A model generated the notes under the pieces. It made no database searches and was not told the DNA's origin. It was given only the letters and a program-made list of their open reading frames with translations. A stretch of 64,000 bases of DNA from Panonychus citri (Eukaryota; Arthropoda; Arachnida; Trombidiformes; Tetranychidae), in the NCBI RefSeq assembly GCF_014898815.1, contig NW_026515501.1, positions 124,001 through 188,000 of the forward strand, written 5' to 3'. Below are positions 1 to 13,182 of the stretch, in pieces. A program made the position numbers and the translations under genes. Numbering within the stretch: position 1 is the stretch's first letter; every line of letters starts with the position of its first letter.

Positions 1-3000
1 GAGGAGGAGGAGGAGGAGAGGGTAAGGTACAGGGTGGAGTAGAGGGATAAACTTAATGGTGAGAGTGGGAAATTTGCGAGGAGGAGGAAATTGATTTACC
101 CACAGAGACAAGAGGATAAACTTTTTTTTTAATCTCATAATATTTTCCTTGTTTTCAAATATCATATAATTGCAATTGGTGATAATTTATTGATTGTTAT
201 AATAAATTATTTCCAATGGCAATATTATCTCGTGTGTAATTAATACTAGACTGATTTAATTGTTACCAAATCAACAGTAAATTGCTGATGATATAAAAAA
301 ACAAAAACCAAACCAAACAAAACAAAACAAAAATGATCAACAACATGATAAAACTTGAAAACTATTACAACAACAATAATAATAACAGATTATTGCAATT
401 ATTATATCAACAATAAAAGTATATAGATATTTGATTGTAAACTGATTATCATCAACAAAAGAAAAGGTATTTAATCCGTAACGTTGACCACTAGCATACT
501 GACCAATGGAAAGTGAAAAGTGCAACAAAAAATTGCAAACAAATCAAATGGTGTAAATTGCTTGGGTTAACAATTGTTGCAGAATTGTAATGAAAATTGA
601 GCTTAAAATCAACTTTATCAGTTTTTTTTGTTCACCATTCAATTGAATTTATTTCATGATAAGTTGGGGGAGAAATTGAATAAGAATCAATGAAAAAATA
701 TCTCCAAAAATATAATGGAAACTCAGCATTCTGGTCAAGATCTTGAGATGTATTTTTGTTAACGGTTATCTGGATTCACGAGAGATATTATTTTATTTTT
801 TTCTTTTCCTTTTACAAAGTAACATCATTATCAGCAACAAAAGATGATGTCGATGACCATTCCGAAGATGAGGATCTTTTTTTTTTATCATACTGACCAT
901 CGTTGATATTTCAATTTGTTTTCTTGTTACTTGTCGCATCCTTTACTGATTGTTGATGTTATTATCATGAAATATTTTCTGCATTAAAGTTCACCAAAAT
1001 TTTCAGTATCTTTTTCACCGTATTGGTCAAGATAATCTAATTTGGTCTTATCATCGTTTTGGTTTCACCGGACATACTAACCTGTGATTTCTGGACATTG
1101 AAGAAAAGTTGATTTCTAAATTCAGTTCTAGAACTTTGATAGTTTACTATCATCTCTAATTGCGATGGTTTCATCTCTCTGCATGGTAGAGATTTGAGTT
1201 TATCTTTTTAGAAAGAAAATAAAGTGATGTTAAAGAAAAGTTTCGAATTTTTTCTTATTTAGAACTTTATTTTTTTTTTCGAAATTCTTTTCACTGACTT
1301 TCCATTATCTGATATTAACATTATCAAATCAAATCTACTTCGGTAATAAGTCTTATCCTTTCAATCAGTATAATTCAATGATAGAGATACAATCGGAAAA
1401 GAAAACAATTTTGAGAATCGAAGAAAGAAAAAAAGTTTTTCGAAAGTTTTTCTTTCGATTTTGATCATTGCTGAATTTAGATTCGACCACTAACAAATTT
1501 AAGTGAATAAAAGTTTCCATGAGAAAATTAATCCGACTCAGAGAATCAGAGAGCTACAATCAGTGTGAAATTATTCAAAGAAAAGAAAAAGTTTCTCTTT
1601 CGAATCAGGAACAAAAAAATCGATATTAAATCAGTCAAGTATCAGAACTTTTTTTCTGTGACATGAAAAGGACAAAGAAAAGTTGATCGACTTTGAACAA
1701 TCTATTACATGGAATGAACTTTTTTAATACCTCAACATACAAACTGTCATCTTTTCTTTACTTCCATCTGATATCATGACAATTTCGAGAGACTGAGTAG
1801 AAAAAAGTTCTGATGAAGAGGAAAAGTTTAATCTAAGGTAAATTCATAAGAGTATAAGAAAATGAATCAACTTTAAAGAAATTGAATCCAAGAAAACTCA
1901 TTAAACTCATTGATAAGTTATCATGAAGAGAGCAAAGAAAAAAAATGAAACATTTCAATTTCATTTTCACAAATCCATGAGTTCATTTCATCATGAAACT
2001 TTGGTTGGAAATAAATTTCCTGATGAAATTACTAATATTTTATGTCACAACTTAAGTCATGATAAATTTAACCTTTTAAAAAGCATAATAATAAAAGGAT
2101 TGAGACACTTTTCAAATTGACCCATAAATTTTGGTCTATGAGTTTTTCACACTTTTCACCCTGAAAAAATTGAGCAATCAGGGGACTAAATGTTAACAAA
2201 AGAAAGAGAGAAAATTTCTCACCCTGAACATTTTTTTCCTTCTTCCATTAACTTGACTGAATTTGCAACCTGGTCTCTGAATTTATGTTATTACCTCTAC
2301 ATTAAATTCATCGGTTTCATGAACACACTGAACTTTTCCACCATGTTAAAGTATTGGAAACCAGGATTGATATTCAAGTGAATATTGTCAAATTCAATAT
2401 TATTAAGATAGGAAATGAGAAAATGAGAATCTTTTTTTTTCTATCAAATAATTAAAGCTTAAAATTCAATTTCCACTGAGCAAATAAAAAGTTCAGCATT
2501 AGTTCAAGTGAATAAGTCAGGATTGAAAAAAGTTCCAAGTATTCCTATTCAGTTTTACTAATTATAAACTTCATTTGACATTATTAATTGGTAACTGACA
2601 AGTTACAACAATCAGTTAATTCAATGATGCTCAAAGTTGATTAAAGATAAATCTTGCAAAAGTACAAAATGAAACATGGTAAAGGTTGAATTTCTAGTTG
2701 AATCATGTTCATGATAGATTTCATGGCTCTCATGACACAGAATGATGCTAAAAAAACGCCTTTTCATTGTTGAATAATTTGCCAGAATAATTATCATGGT
2801 CCAACCTTTTTACATGGTGATTTAAAACCTTACATATTGAACTTGTCACCGGTTTGCAAACACAAAGTCTCAGGTAAAAGTGCCAAAAATTTATATAATA
2901 CAAATGACCAGTATACTTACTCACTCACACCCACACACATCTGAACCAATGGTTCATGTAAAGTTCAGGGTGATCATTGAACCAGAATAAAATAAACTAC

Positions 3001-6000
3001 AATTCGGGTTAACATGTATAATTTTTTATTCCTCCTCTTCTCATTGAGTAAAAGGTTGACAAGTTGACCTAACAACCACTGACCATTAGGCAATTTATTT
3101 TCCAATGTTATTATTAAACTCATATTATAATGGATTCATAGGTAACTGGACATTGTTGCTTAAGCTTTTTTTGTGGTCGTCAGCTTGATTATATTGAAAA
3201 TATTGTCATGATAAAAATGATCAGAAAAGTGATACTTTGATTTTTTTGTGTTCCTATTTTCAATTGTAAATAGATTGCATCTAATGCCCATTGGTCAATA
3301 ATAGTAATAATAACAATCAATTGAATGCAATTTCATACCAATTTTCAATCATCTAGATCTTAGTTTATATTGTTTATTGTTTTCACCATTCATTTGGTCA
3401 ATTGATGATTGGAATCATTTTTTCTCTCTCTCTCTCTTCTTACTTCTGTCCACTACTTTCAGGCTAAATATGAGAGGGTCAACTGACCATAATGATAAAT
3501 GATAAACTTTTTGTATTCCTTTTCAACTGACCAAAGGTGAATAGGAATGGGTCAGGGTTGGGTATGTGTAGATTGAAGGTGAGAATATAATTTTTCATTC
3601 TTACCGAAAATGTCAGAATCTCTCTGATTCAGTGAAAATAAGATTATCCATTTGATATCATGATGATTATTTGATTTCAATCCAATTGAATGAATGAAAC
3701 TTTTTTTTTCATTCTTCTCGCTCAAATTTCAAGAGCAACTCTGAAATTATCTCCTTCTCATGATATCCGATAAGTTAACTTTGATTGTTATTAGATTATC
3801 CTTATTATTATTACATATAAACTCACGGGTTTATGGTTGTAAAAGGTTTTGACCTATTCAATGATAGTTGACCAGGTTCATGGTAAGAATAGGGGAAAAG
3901 TTCTGATAAATGAAAAGTTCATTGAGTTGGAAAAGTAACTTTCAGTAACTGTAACCTGTTATTGTCTGAAACTTTTCAACACAATTTTCATGGTGAATTG
4001 GCCATAGTTGGAACCAAGAAAGTTGTTAGTTTTAGCTTGAGATTGAACGAGATGATGATAAAGGAACTGGTCAAGTTTATTTGAAGATGGACATTAAATA
4101 TGATGAGATTGAGATTCATGGCAAGAAAGATGATGATAATGGAAGACTTTCTCTCTCAATTGATAAACAATCAATCAAAGTCTCACACAATCTTTTGGTC
4201 ATTCATCTTTTCATTGGAACATCAATTAAGATGTTATTTCTGAGAGAGAAAACAAAACAAAAAATTATCATTCTACTCACTATCTATCATATGATTGACT
4301 CAGTTATCTTCATTGCATGGTCACTATCAGGTAAAGATTCATGTCCAGTGGATGATGAAAATACATCTTCATCAATATCATCTTCATCTTCATCTCCATC
4401 ATCCCATTATCTTTAGATAAACCTTTCATTAAAAACTTAATCATATTTACCTGTCACAATTTTTTCACGCAAAAAAATAATCTCACTGAACTTTTGACCA
4501 TTGAAATTTCATGAGTATCCCCATGAACCAGTCACTATCTCTCAGGCTATTTAATAATTGATACATCAACTTATTTCAAATCAAATTAATCTACCACAGG
4601 ACAATTAACTTTATTACAATTGTGTGTGTGTGTACCTTTGTTTCAATGATCATTCATGATAAGGTTCATGATAAGAAATGAAATCTAATCATGAACTTAA
4701 ATCTGATCAAGTTTTTTTTTCTTCTTCATTTATTTATATAGTTAATCAAACTTAATGTTACCATTTTGTTATTTGATTGTTTGTTGGTTAATCAATCAAT
4801 CAACATGATTAGTTGATTGAGAAAAAAAATTAATATTCATCTAATAACTAAATCAATTATCAACTAATCAAATGTTGATCATTGATCAACCTGCGGGTAA
4901 TTATATTTATTTATCTTTCTCAATGTCTTTTTTGCTGTTGATTGAGATCATTAATTGTTGATCATTAGTATTAAATCATAACAGATTACAATTAACTCGT
5001 CATTGATAATTATTACCAAGACAATTAAATGATTGGAAATTCAAACAAACATCAAACATTTGAGTTTTCAAAGGAAAAAAACTGTCAATTAGTTGAACAA
5101 TTAACATCCTACTGAAATCATTGGAATCTAAATTGATCACAAGTTTTCAGATTGCAATTAGATTTTGATTAGTTCGATAGTAACAATTAACTCTCTTGAT
5201 GAGTGATTAAGAAGCAATTCAAAAGGGGGGGAAAAGTATCACGAAATTAAGGAATCATGTTCATCGATGATGATTAGTACCTTCAATCATTATCTTCCAT
5301 CATCATGATCAATGAAATTCACGGAATCACCATGATGATGATGATGATGATGATCCTCATCTTCAGGTATTAAGGATCAAAAATTTTACCTGTCGGAAGA
5401 TGATGATGATAATGTAAAGGTGGGAGGATGAGAGATAGACTCATGTTGTATCATGATTGAGAAACAGAATAGATGAGAAATTAATCCAATGATTAACCCA
5501 ATTCACCTGTCATATGAATTAACTCACTGATTATCTTACCTGGTAATTGTTATCACCATGTGATGAGATTGTCAATCAACACAATTATCATCTTAAAGAT
5601 AAATCCAATTATTAATGATTATATTGAAAAAAGTTTTCTTTGTTACTTTTATTATCTAACTTTTAATATCTTGAGACTGATTTTCTTGTTAGACTTGATG
5701 TAGGATGATAAACATTATCTGATGATAATCTGTTAATCTGATTTCATCAGATTTTGGTTTTCTTAATTGTCTCCATCATCTTAATCGTTTATCCATCATT
5801 TATCATCTTATTTTCATCAAATTCAACAATTATTTCTCATTCTTGTCACTTTAGGTTTACCTCTCTTAGGTATTAATATATTGACACAATAGGATTTCAA
5901 GCCCAAAGGATCAAGATGCTGATCTCTTTGGGTGATTATCCTTGTGTTTCAAATAACATGATTGATTGAGGATTAATGAGTGAGTAATCAAGATCTCGAT

Positions 6001-6584
6001 GATGATGATGATGATGATTGGAATTGAGATAAAGAGACTAAACTAAAAAGCCGATGATGATGATAATCAACAGTAAAATGATAAAACAACAATGATGATT
6101 ATCTTATTGTCGGCAAGGTAAAACTAAGGATTTTTTAAAGTTGATCAATATCTTTACACTTTAACAATGATTACAATTTATAAACAACAATTAAAGTTAA
6201 TTGATGAAACAAAAACGCGATTACAAATGATTTATCTTGTTAATCCAATTGAATCCAATAAGAATTCATTAGAATTCAAGATAAAATCTCTTGTAGAGAT
6301 GAAAACTTTTTCTAAAAGTTAAAATAATAATGATTATGAGATTTTTTCTTCTTCCTTTGTTTGTAACTTTCTCTTTTTTCATCGTTGATTATCATGAATA
6401 TCCTCATGGTGATGTACCAGAATGATAGGAATAAAAGAGTTGATTGGTTTAAGAAGAAGAGAATTGAAAATAGAAATTGTTTCCAGTTCGTCGATTGTTA
6501 AAGCTATAATTTCTTAAGTTCTTTTTTCTTTCATGATGAAAATTCCAATGTTCCAAAGATTCTCGTAATAATGGTAGTAATATT

Positions 6585-6631
<47 letters not shown>

Positions 6632-8308
6632 CAACTCCCTTGGTTTCATCCTCTTCCTTTAGCATTAAACCAACCACCGTTCTCACTACTTTGGAGATAT
6701 TTCTCTTTCCACCATTCCAGGGAAATGGCCCGTGAATTTTGACGATAACCAAAATCCAAGATCTTTAGATGATGATGATGATGGAGATAAAAGTTCTTAT
6801 AACTAGTATTTTATAATATATGTGTATCGAGAAGTTCATGAAACTTCATGAGAGGAAAATTAAAGGTAGAGAAAAGTTTCAAATTTTTCCAAAGGTTTGG
6901 TTGACATTCAGGGTTAGTAGATATTCAGTTAGTTAGTGAACTTTTCCTGGCGATGACAAAAAAGAAAAAAAGCTCATAGCCTTCAGGGGAGAATCTCAAA
7001 TTCTTCAAGAGTAAAAATGATAAAAATTTTTCACCGGAAGAGAATCTTTTATTCCACTTGCACTTTTCATCCTTATTATCTTCATTTCTCTTATTTTCTT
7101 CATCAATTCATTTCTTCCGCCTCTTTCTATTCCATCATATTACTTATCGTCTTCATCTTCATCGCTGATTCGAGTAATATAACATTGAATCTTTTCGTAG
7201 AGAATGAGACTAAAAATGTTCAAGAATGAAATTGAAGCAATAATGACACTAGAAGAGAAGGTGAGGTGGGTGGAAGGAATGTTTCTTGCTCAATGGAAGT
7301 AGAAAAGGAGAAACTTGAAAATTCAGTTCTTTAATTGGGGCATGTAAGAGCCAAAAGAACTTTTCTAATTTCTTTTTTCCCTCACTCATCGAAACTCGAA
7401 AACTTGACATTCAGGTTGAGTAAAGAGTGAAGCTTATGAGCTTCATAGAAACATCAAGTTTAGATGTATAAATGTATAGATGTGAGACGATTATAGTCAA
7501 AAAGTTTGAATGGATAATATGACAGATAGATTATACTCCCGATTAAACTTGCGATAATCTCTTGATTGAAATTAACAGCAGAAGAAATTAGTTCTTTATC
7601 AAAACGCTTAAAAAAATCGAACGAAAATAACTCAAATCGTTTGAAGGTTAGTTTGCTACAGCGTTCGCACTAAATAAGATAGCGAGTTAGATTTTCTAAT
7701 CAGATAATTTTCTATTGAATGATCTACATTAACGATGATAATTTATTGCGGTTTTTCCTCTGTCAAATGACCTTGATTTCCTTTGGTCCAGGCGAACCTT
7801 AACATTTTTTTAAATTCAGTTCTTCTCGAGATATTCATTGAAAAGTCCCAGTTACCAAAAACTGTTCCGTACATCTGATGAAGAGTGATGATAATGATTC
7901 TTTTTTTGTGATAAGTTTTGAAGGAATCAGACTGACCACATGAGGATTGTTGTTTTTGTCCTTTCGGTTATTTCATCATTATCATCTGTCAGAAAGATGG
8001 CAAAAAAAAACAAACCAACAAAAAGTTGTACATTAAAAGACCGATAGATTGATAAAAGATTTTCACCTCAAGATGAAGGTAAGATAAAATTATTTGATGA
8101 AGGAAAAAAAGTTCAATTAAGGTTAATATTGATTGGAATGGTCAGATGATCAGAAGCCCATGAGATTGAAGGACGAGGAGTGAGAGTATTGGAGGACAAG
8201 GTGAAAATTTGGGAAGACAAAGAGAAGGCAAAAAGTGGATGAGAAAAGAGTATATATGGAGAGGCAAAGAGTGGAACAAAAGTTGTGGGTGGGAAAAGGA
8301 ATAAAAAT

Positions 8309-8311
<3 letters not shown>
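1..8311. other. AT-rich region without a supportable gene
   Basis: The stretch opens with a short (GAG)n run at 1-20 and is otherwise AT-rich non-coding DNA with many GAAAAGTT/AACTTTTC words, GAT/ATC trinucleotide runs (for example 5336-5353 and 6001-6018) and a TG run near 4621. Open frames here are short, rich in low-complexity Ser or Met/Ile, and show no domain. One frame at 4087-4416 has a hydrophobic segment followed by CAG|GTAAAG, which could be a splice donor, but nothing else supports it. Confidence 0.6.
6588..6629. repeat. (CT)n microsatellite
   Basis: Uninterrupted CT dinucleotide tract of about 42 bp. On the other strand it makes an Arg-Glu repeat inside a spurious open frame. Confidence 0.95.

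Positions 8312-8354
<43 letters not shown>
8312..8354. repeat. (GA)n microsatellite
   Basis: Uninterrupted GA dinucleotide tract of about 43 bp, about 290 bp upstream of the 1,011-bp tandem duplication. Confidence 0.95.
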
Positions 8355-8358
<4 letters not shown>

Positions 8359-8642
8359 AACATTGATATTGTATCAATGGAGTTTATGTATTTTCAATTA
8401 ATGAATGAAACAGATGATAGAGAGAAAAAGATGAATGGAAGACTAAAAGATTTCTCTTTTTTCTGTTTTCCTTTTCATTTATCAAGTCCCGTTATCTTTA
8501 CATAAGCCAGGCCACATTTCAAATCACCACTGGAGACCGATCGGAAACAGAGAAAATGAGATGAACACAAATCCATAGACACTAAGCATCAATGTTGTCA
8601 TTTCATTATCATTATTCACCTCCTCTTCTCTCCTCCTACTTG

Positions 8643-9653
8643 CTCTCTCTCTCTCTCTCTCTCTCATTCACTTACCTCTCATCCTTCTGTCTCATCACCA
8701 TCATAATCATTATCTTCATATCGAACTTATTTTTTCTTCCTCTTTCTTTTTCCATCCCGAAATTTAATGTCCCTTGATAGTATCGAAAGCTAACTAACCC
8801 TACTAACTAACTAACTAAACTTTTCACTCCCATAGGTTCATTTAGTTGCTTCATTTTCCCAACATCAGAGTAACAATAACAAAAAAAACGTACTCATAGA
8901 GAGAACCGTTAAAAGCCATTGGATTTAATAGACAAGGTTGATCCAAGGGTAGTGATCAATAATATCAACATCCAAGTACAATAAAAATCATCAAAAATAA
9001 TCAAAAGCATCAACAGTCAACTAGTAAAAATATTACCAATCAACTGATTGGTCAAATTATTTTTCCCATTGTCTTGGTCAAGAGAAGTATTCAAATCAAA
9101 GTGAATGCAAAAAAAAATACTCCATAGTCTCAATAAGGAGTAACCATATCAACGCCTTTTATTTACATTGAATTAATATAAACATGGAAATGATTTCCAT
9201 CAAAATTAACGGTCACACACACAGAAATCACTCCCACCTTCCAGGTTCACCCAATTACAATAACAATTTCGATTATCATAATAATAGCGAAATGATAACA
9301 ATGGTCCAGAATCGAAAAAAAATTCTTCTTTTTTCTTTAAATCAAATTTTCGCTCTTTTTTTAGATCTCATTGCCATCTGATCTCGACGCAATACGATAG
9401 GTCACATTGGCTCGAATAAAGGATGAAGATGAAGACAAATTTGGATGACAAGAGATGATCTTTTTTTCTCTCTTTTCATATTCCTAATTCTTTATTGTTC
9501 AATCAGATTAACACGGAGTGTGAATGCGAGTCTATGAGATTAGTGATCTTTTTGTGATCGTCTTTGGATAAGATAAATTCATTGGTGTTGATCTCTAATT
9601 CATTTTTTTCCTATCAAAATTGTGGCAAATTAATCCAACCAGGATTATCTCAT
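8643..9653. repeat. 1,011-bp tandem duplication, copy 1
   Basis: This segment begins at a (CT)n tract (8643-8665) and is repeated immediately downstream with a period of 1,011 bp. Two base differences are visible: CAATCAG here against CAATCCG at 10515, and GTCTTTGG against GTCTCTGG. The unit contains a 65-codon open frame (9184-9381) that is copied identically, but its composition (His/Asn-rich, then hydrophobic) and lack of any domain give no reason to call it a gene. The CT tracts at both borders suggest slippage or unequal exchange between microsatellites. Confidence 0.95.
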
Positions 9654-10664
9654 CTCTCTCTCTCTCTCTCTCTTTCATTCACTTACCTCTCATCCTTCTG
9701 TCTCATCACCATCATAATCATTATCTTCATATCGAACTTATTTTTTCTTCCTCTTTCTTTTTCCATCCCGAAATTTAATGTCCCTTGATAGTATCGAAAG
9801 CTAACTAACCCTACTAACTAACTAACTAAACTTTTCACTCCCATAGGTTCATTTAGTTGCTTCATTTTCCCAACATCAGAGTAACAATAACAAAAAAAAC
9901 GTACTCATAGAGAGAACCGTTAAAAGCCATTGGATTTAATAGACAAGGTTGATCCAAGGGTAGTGATCAATAATATCAACATCCAAGTACAATAAAAATC
10001 ATCAAAAATAATCAAAAGCATCAACAGTCAACTAGTAAAAATATTACCAATCAACTGATTGGTCAAATTATTTTTCCCATTGTCTTGGTCAAGAGAAGTA
10101 TTCAAATCAAAGTGAATGCAAAAAAAAATACTCCATAGTCTCAATAAGGAGTAACCATATCAACGCCTTTTATTTACATTGAATTAATATAAACATGGAA
10201 ATGATTTCCATCAAAATTAACGGTCACACACACAGAAATCACTCCCACCTTCCAGGTTCACCCAATTACAATAACAATTTCGATTATCATAATAATAGCG
10301 AAATGATAACAATGGTCCAGAATCGAAAAAAAATTCTTCTTTTTTCTTTAAATCAAATTTTCGCTCTTTTTTTAGATCTCATTGCCATCTGATCTCGACG
10401 CAATACGATAGGTCACATTGGCTCGAATAAAGGATGAAGATGAAGACAAATTTGGATGACAAGAGATGATCTTTTTTTCTCTCTTTTCATATTCCTAATT
10501 CTTTATTGTTCAATCCGATTAACACGGAGTGTGAATGCGAGTCTATGAGATTAGTGATCTTTTTGTGATCGTCTCTGGATAAGATAAATTCATTGGTGTT
10601 GATCTCTAATTCATTTTTTTCCTATCAAAATTGTGGCAAATTAATCCAACCAGGATTATCTCAT
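9654..10664. repeat. 1,011-bp tandem duplication, copy 2
   Basis: Second copy of the unit, bounded by (CT)n at 9653-9673 and at 10664-10681. Near-identity to copy 1 means the duplication is recent or an assembly artefact. It includes the copied 65-codon frame at 10195-10392. Confidence 0.95.
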
Positions 10665-12405
10665 CTCTCTCTCTCTCTCTTTTCTTTTCTTTTCTTATAA
10701 AAAGGAGCAGTTAAAGGGAAAAGATTATTATTCACCTCAACCATCGTCATTATCTTTTCCTCTTTATCTTTCTAATTTTTTATTCTACTTCTTCCTCATC
10801 AATGGTAATTCGTATTCTCTTAGCTTCATCACCAGTGAGAGAAACATGATTGTTATAATAAGAATGAGAGAGAAAAAAATTAAATGGAAAAAAAATAATT
10901 GAGAGAAATTCGAAACTAACAATGTAACTTGACAATCAACAGTCAACCCAATTTGCTTACATCTTCCTCCTCCTCCGCATCCTCATCCTCATCCTCATCC
11001 TCATCCAACTTCCTCCTCTTCATCATCAATGATATTACTATTTGTATACATTTAAAATCTTTGATAACTTTTGAATTGATATTGTTATGCATTTTTCTCA
11101 TCCAAAGTGAATATACAGAGAAAATTTGAGATGAAGATAAAAAAAAGGGATGAAGATTAAGATGAAGTAGAAAGTGAAAGTTGAAAACAACAAGAAGAAG
11201 GAGGAAGAAAATGAGAGGGTGGAAGACGAAAAAGATGAGGATGAAGAGGAAAAAATGAGAAGGCAAATTTTTTGAACAAATTTCAACGAAAACCCATCGA
11301 GTCCTTTGAGAGTCACATAACAGCTTTTGCCTGCAAATGACAATGGATTAAACAACATGATAGAATAAAAGAAAAAGAAAACTTTTCCTCATCATCCTCA
11401 TCTTCATCTTCTGCCTCCTCATCACCATCACAATAACAATACAGCACAAGTAATGGAAACTCCTGATGATGTGTCCTATTAAATTCAATTTTCAAGGGTA
11501 AAAAAGGTAGACAAATTGAAAGAGAGAAAAGAAAGATACTTATGATGATGATGATGATGAGAAGCATGAAAAAGGATGAAGTGGTTTTCACTTCAGAGGG
11601 AAGGCATCATCATCTCTCTCATCATTTCTCAGCATCATTAAATCAATGATACACAAGCAACAGATAAAACGACATTTCTATTGTCAATTTTTTTACTTCA
11701 TAATCATCATGATGCTTTCTCATCATCATCATCATCATCATCTTGAAATAAATGGGATGACTTTTGTGCTACCTCATTGAACATTATTACTTATTGATGC
11801 AGATGAAAAGTTTATCAATGATACCCAACTTTTGATTAGATTGAGAAAAAGAAAATCAAATTAAACTAATCATGTTTAACTTTTTTTTGCTTCTTCTGGT
11901 AATTTAATCTTATCCCATTCAAAATCATATGGTAATCACAAGGTGATTAGTGTGTTAATCAAGTGCCAATGTTTTCACAATCATTTGTTAATGTAATCAA
12001 GATAATCGAGTTGATTGTATGATCAACCGTTAGATTTTAATTTAATGATGATAATTTTTTTCATTCAAAGAAAAGCAAAAAGTTGTTGACTTTAATTTTT
12101 TTTTCGATTCATTTCCGTTATTTTTAGCATCCTCATCAATTTAATTCTTAGACCTTTAATTCCGGCTCATCAGTATCTTCATATTTCTATCATCATTGAT
12201 GATGGAAAATCACATGACTCATTGAATTAGATTAAATCTCATGAAAGATTCCTGGTTGACTCATTTTCAGTTTCGATAAGAGGGGAAACTCACTTATCCT
12301 TTATCTCTCTCACTTGTTATCATTATCATCGATTTTATCTCATTCTTATGTTTAGATAATACAGCTTACATATTATTATTATTACAAATGAAAATGAATA
12401 TACAC

Positions 12406-12418
12406 TGACCATTGGTCA
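12406..12418. promoter_or_regulatory. Palindrome TGACCATTGGTCA
   Basis: Perfect 13-bp palindrome about a central A/T. Its flanks are unrelated to those of the other copies, so it is not part of a longer dispersed repeat. A protein-binding site is inferred. Confidence 0.5.
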
Positions 12419-12958
12419 AGAATATAAAATGTCTACTTATCAATAAAAGACAATTTTACTTTCTTAATCATCTCTAATCTTTTATCATTATCATCATCAT
12501 GAAAATAGATAAAGATTTATCTTTATAAATCTTTGGTCATTTATGGTAATTGAGTGACCAGAAAACTGACCTTGGCCTTATTATCATTTCCATTATTTCA
12601 AAATAATAGTAATGATAATCTTTGAATCTCTTGCCGGTAGCATCTTCATCACTAATAGTTTACTCCATCCATTTCCAGATTAGTTATCAACCTCATCGGC
12701 TACCCGGTGATTTCCCTGTAACTACCTAATATCCGATTCTCACTCACTCTCACTCTCTCTCTCTCTTCCACCTCTTCCCCTGGACTCGTAATCATTATCA
12801 TCAAATGAAACAGTAATCAAGACATTCAAAGATCTATGGGTTAGATTATCTCATGTTATCCATAAAATGAGATCATATTGATTCTTAGCTAAATTAACCT
12901 CATATTAAGTTCATCTTCTTCATCCTAATGAGTCTCATGAGATTGCAAACCATTATCT

Positions 12959-12971
12959 TGACCATTGGTCA
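12959..12971. promoter_or_regulatory. Palindrome TGACCATTGGTCA
   Basis: Second perfect copy of the 13-bp palindrome, about 550 bp from the first, in unrelated flanks. Confidence 0.5.
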
Positions 12972-13169
12972 GCAAAAACTGTAAATAATCGCTTATTTAT
13001 TATCTAAACAAAAATCCAGAGAATTCAGAATAATAATTGTAATTCAACTGATTAAGCAAAAATTAAGTGACACCAGATAAAAGTTAACCCAATGATAAAT
13101 TAACTTTAATTTCTGCTTTCTATTTATCTGATTAGCCAAAATAATCAAACAATAACAAAACAAAAAGAC

Positions 13170-13182
13170 TGACCAATGGTCA
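13170..13182. promoter_or_regulatory. Palindrome TGACCAATGGTCA
   Basis: Third perfect copy. The central base is A on this strand, which is the same site read from the other strand. Confidence 0.5.

Noticed and set aside
6531..6752. Minus-strand frame with Arg-Glu repeat and a possible donor
   Set aside because: Most of its length is the (CT)n tract. The short unique part has no recognisable domain and no convincing acceptor.
9184..10392. Identical 65-codon frame present twice
   Set aside because: Its repetition is explained by the 1,011-bp duplication, not by selection. Its composition is not protein-like.
10929..11591. Several overlapping frames with acidic or Ser/Phe-rich runs on both strands
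   Set aside because: They come from TCC/TCATCC and GAGGAA tracts. There is no domain and mutually overlapping frames are open, as expected for repeats.
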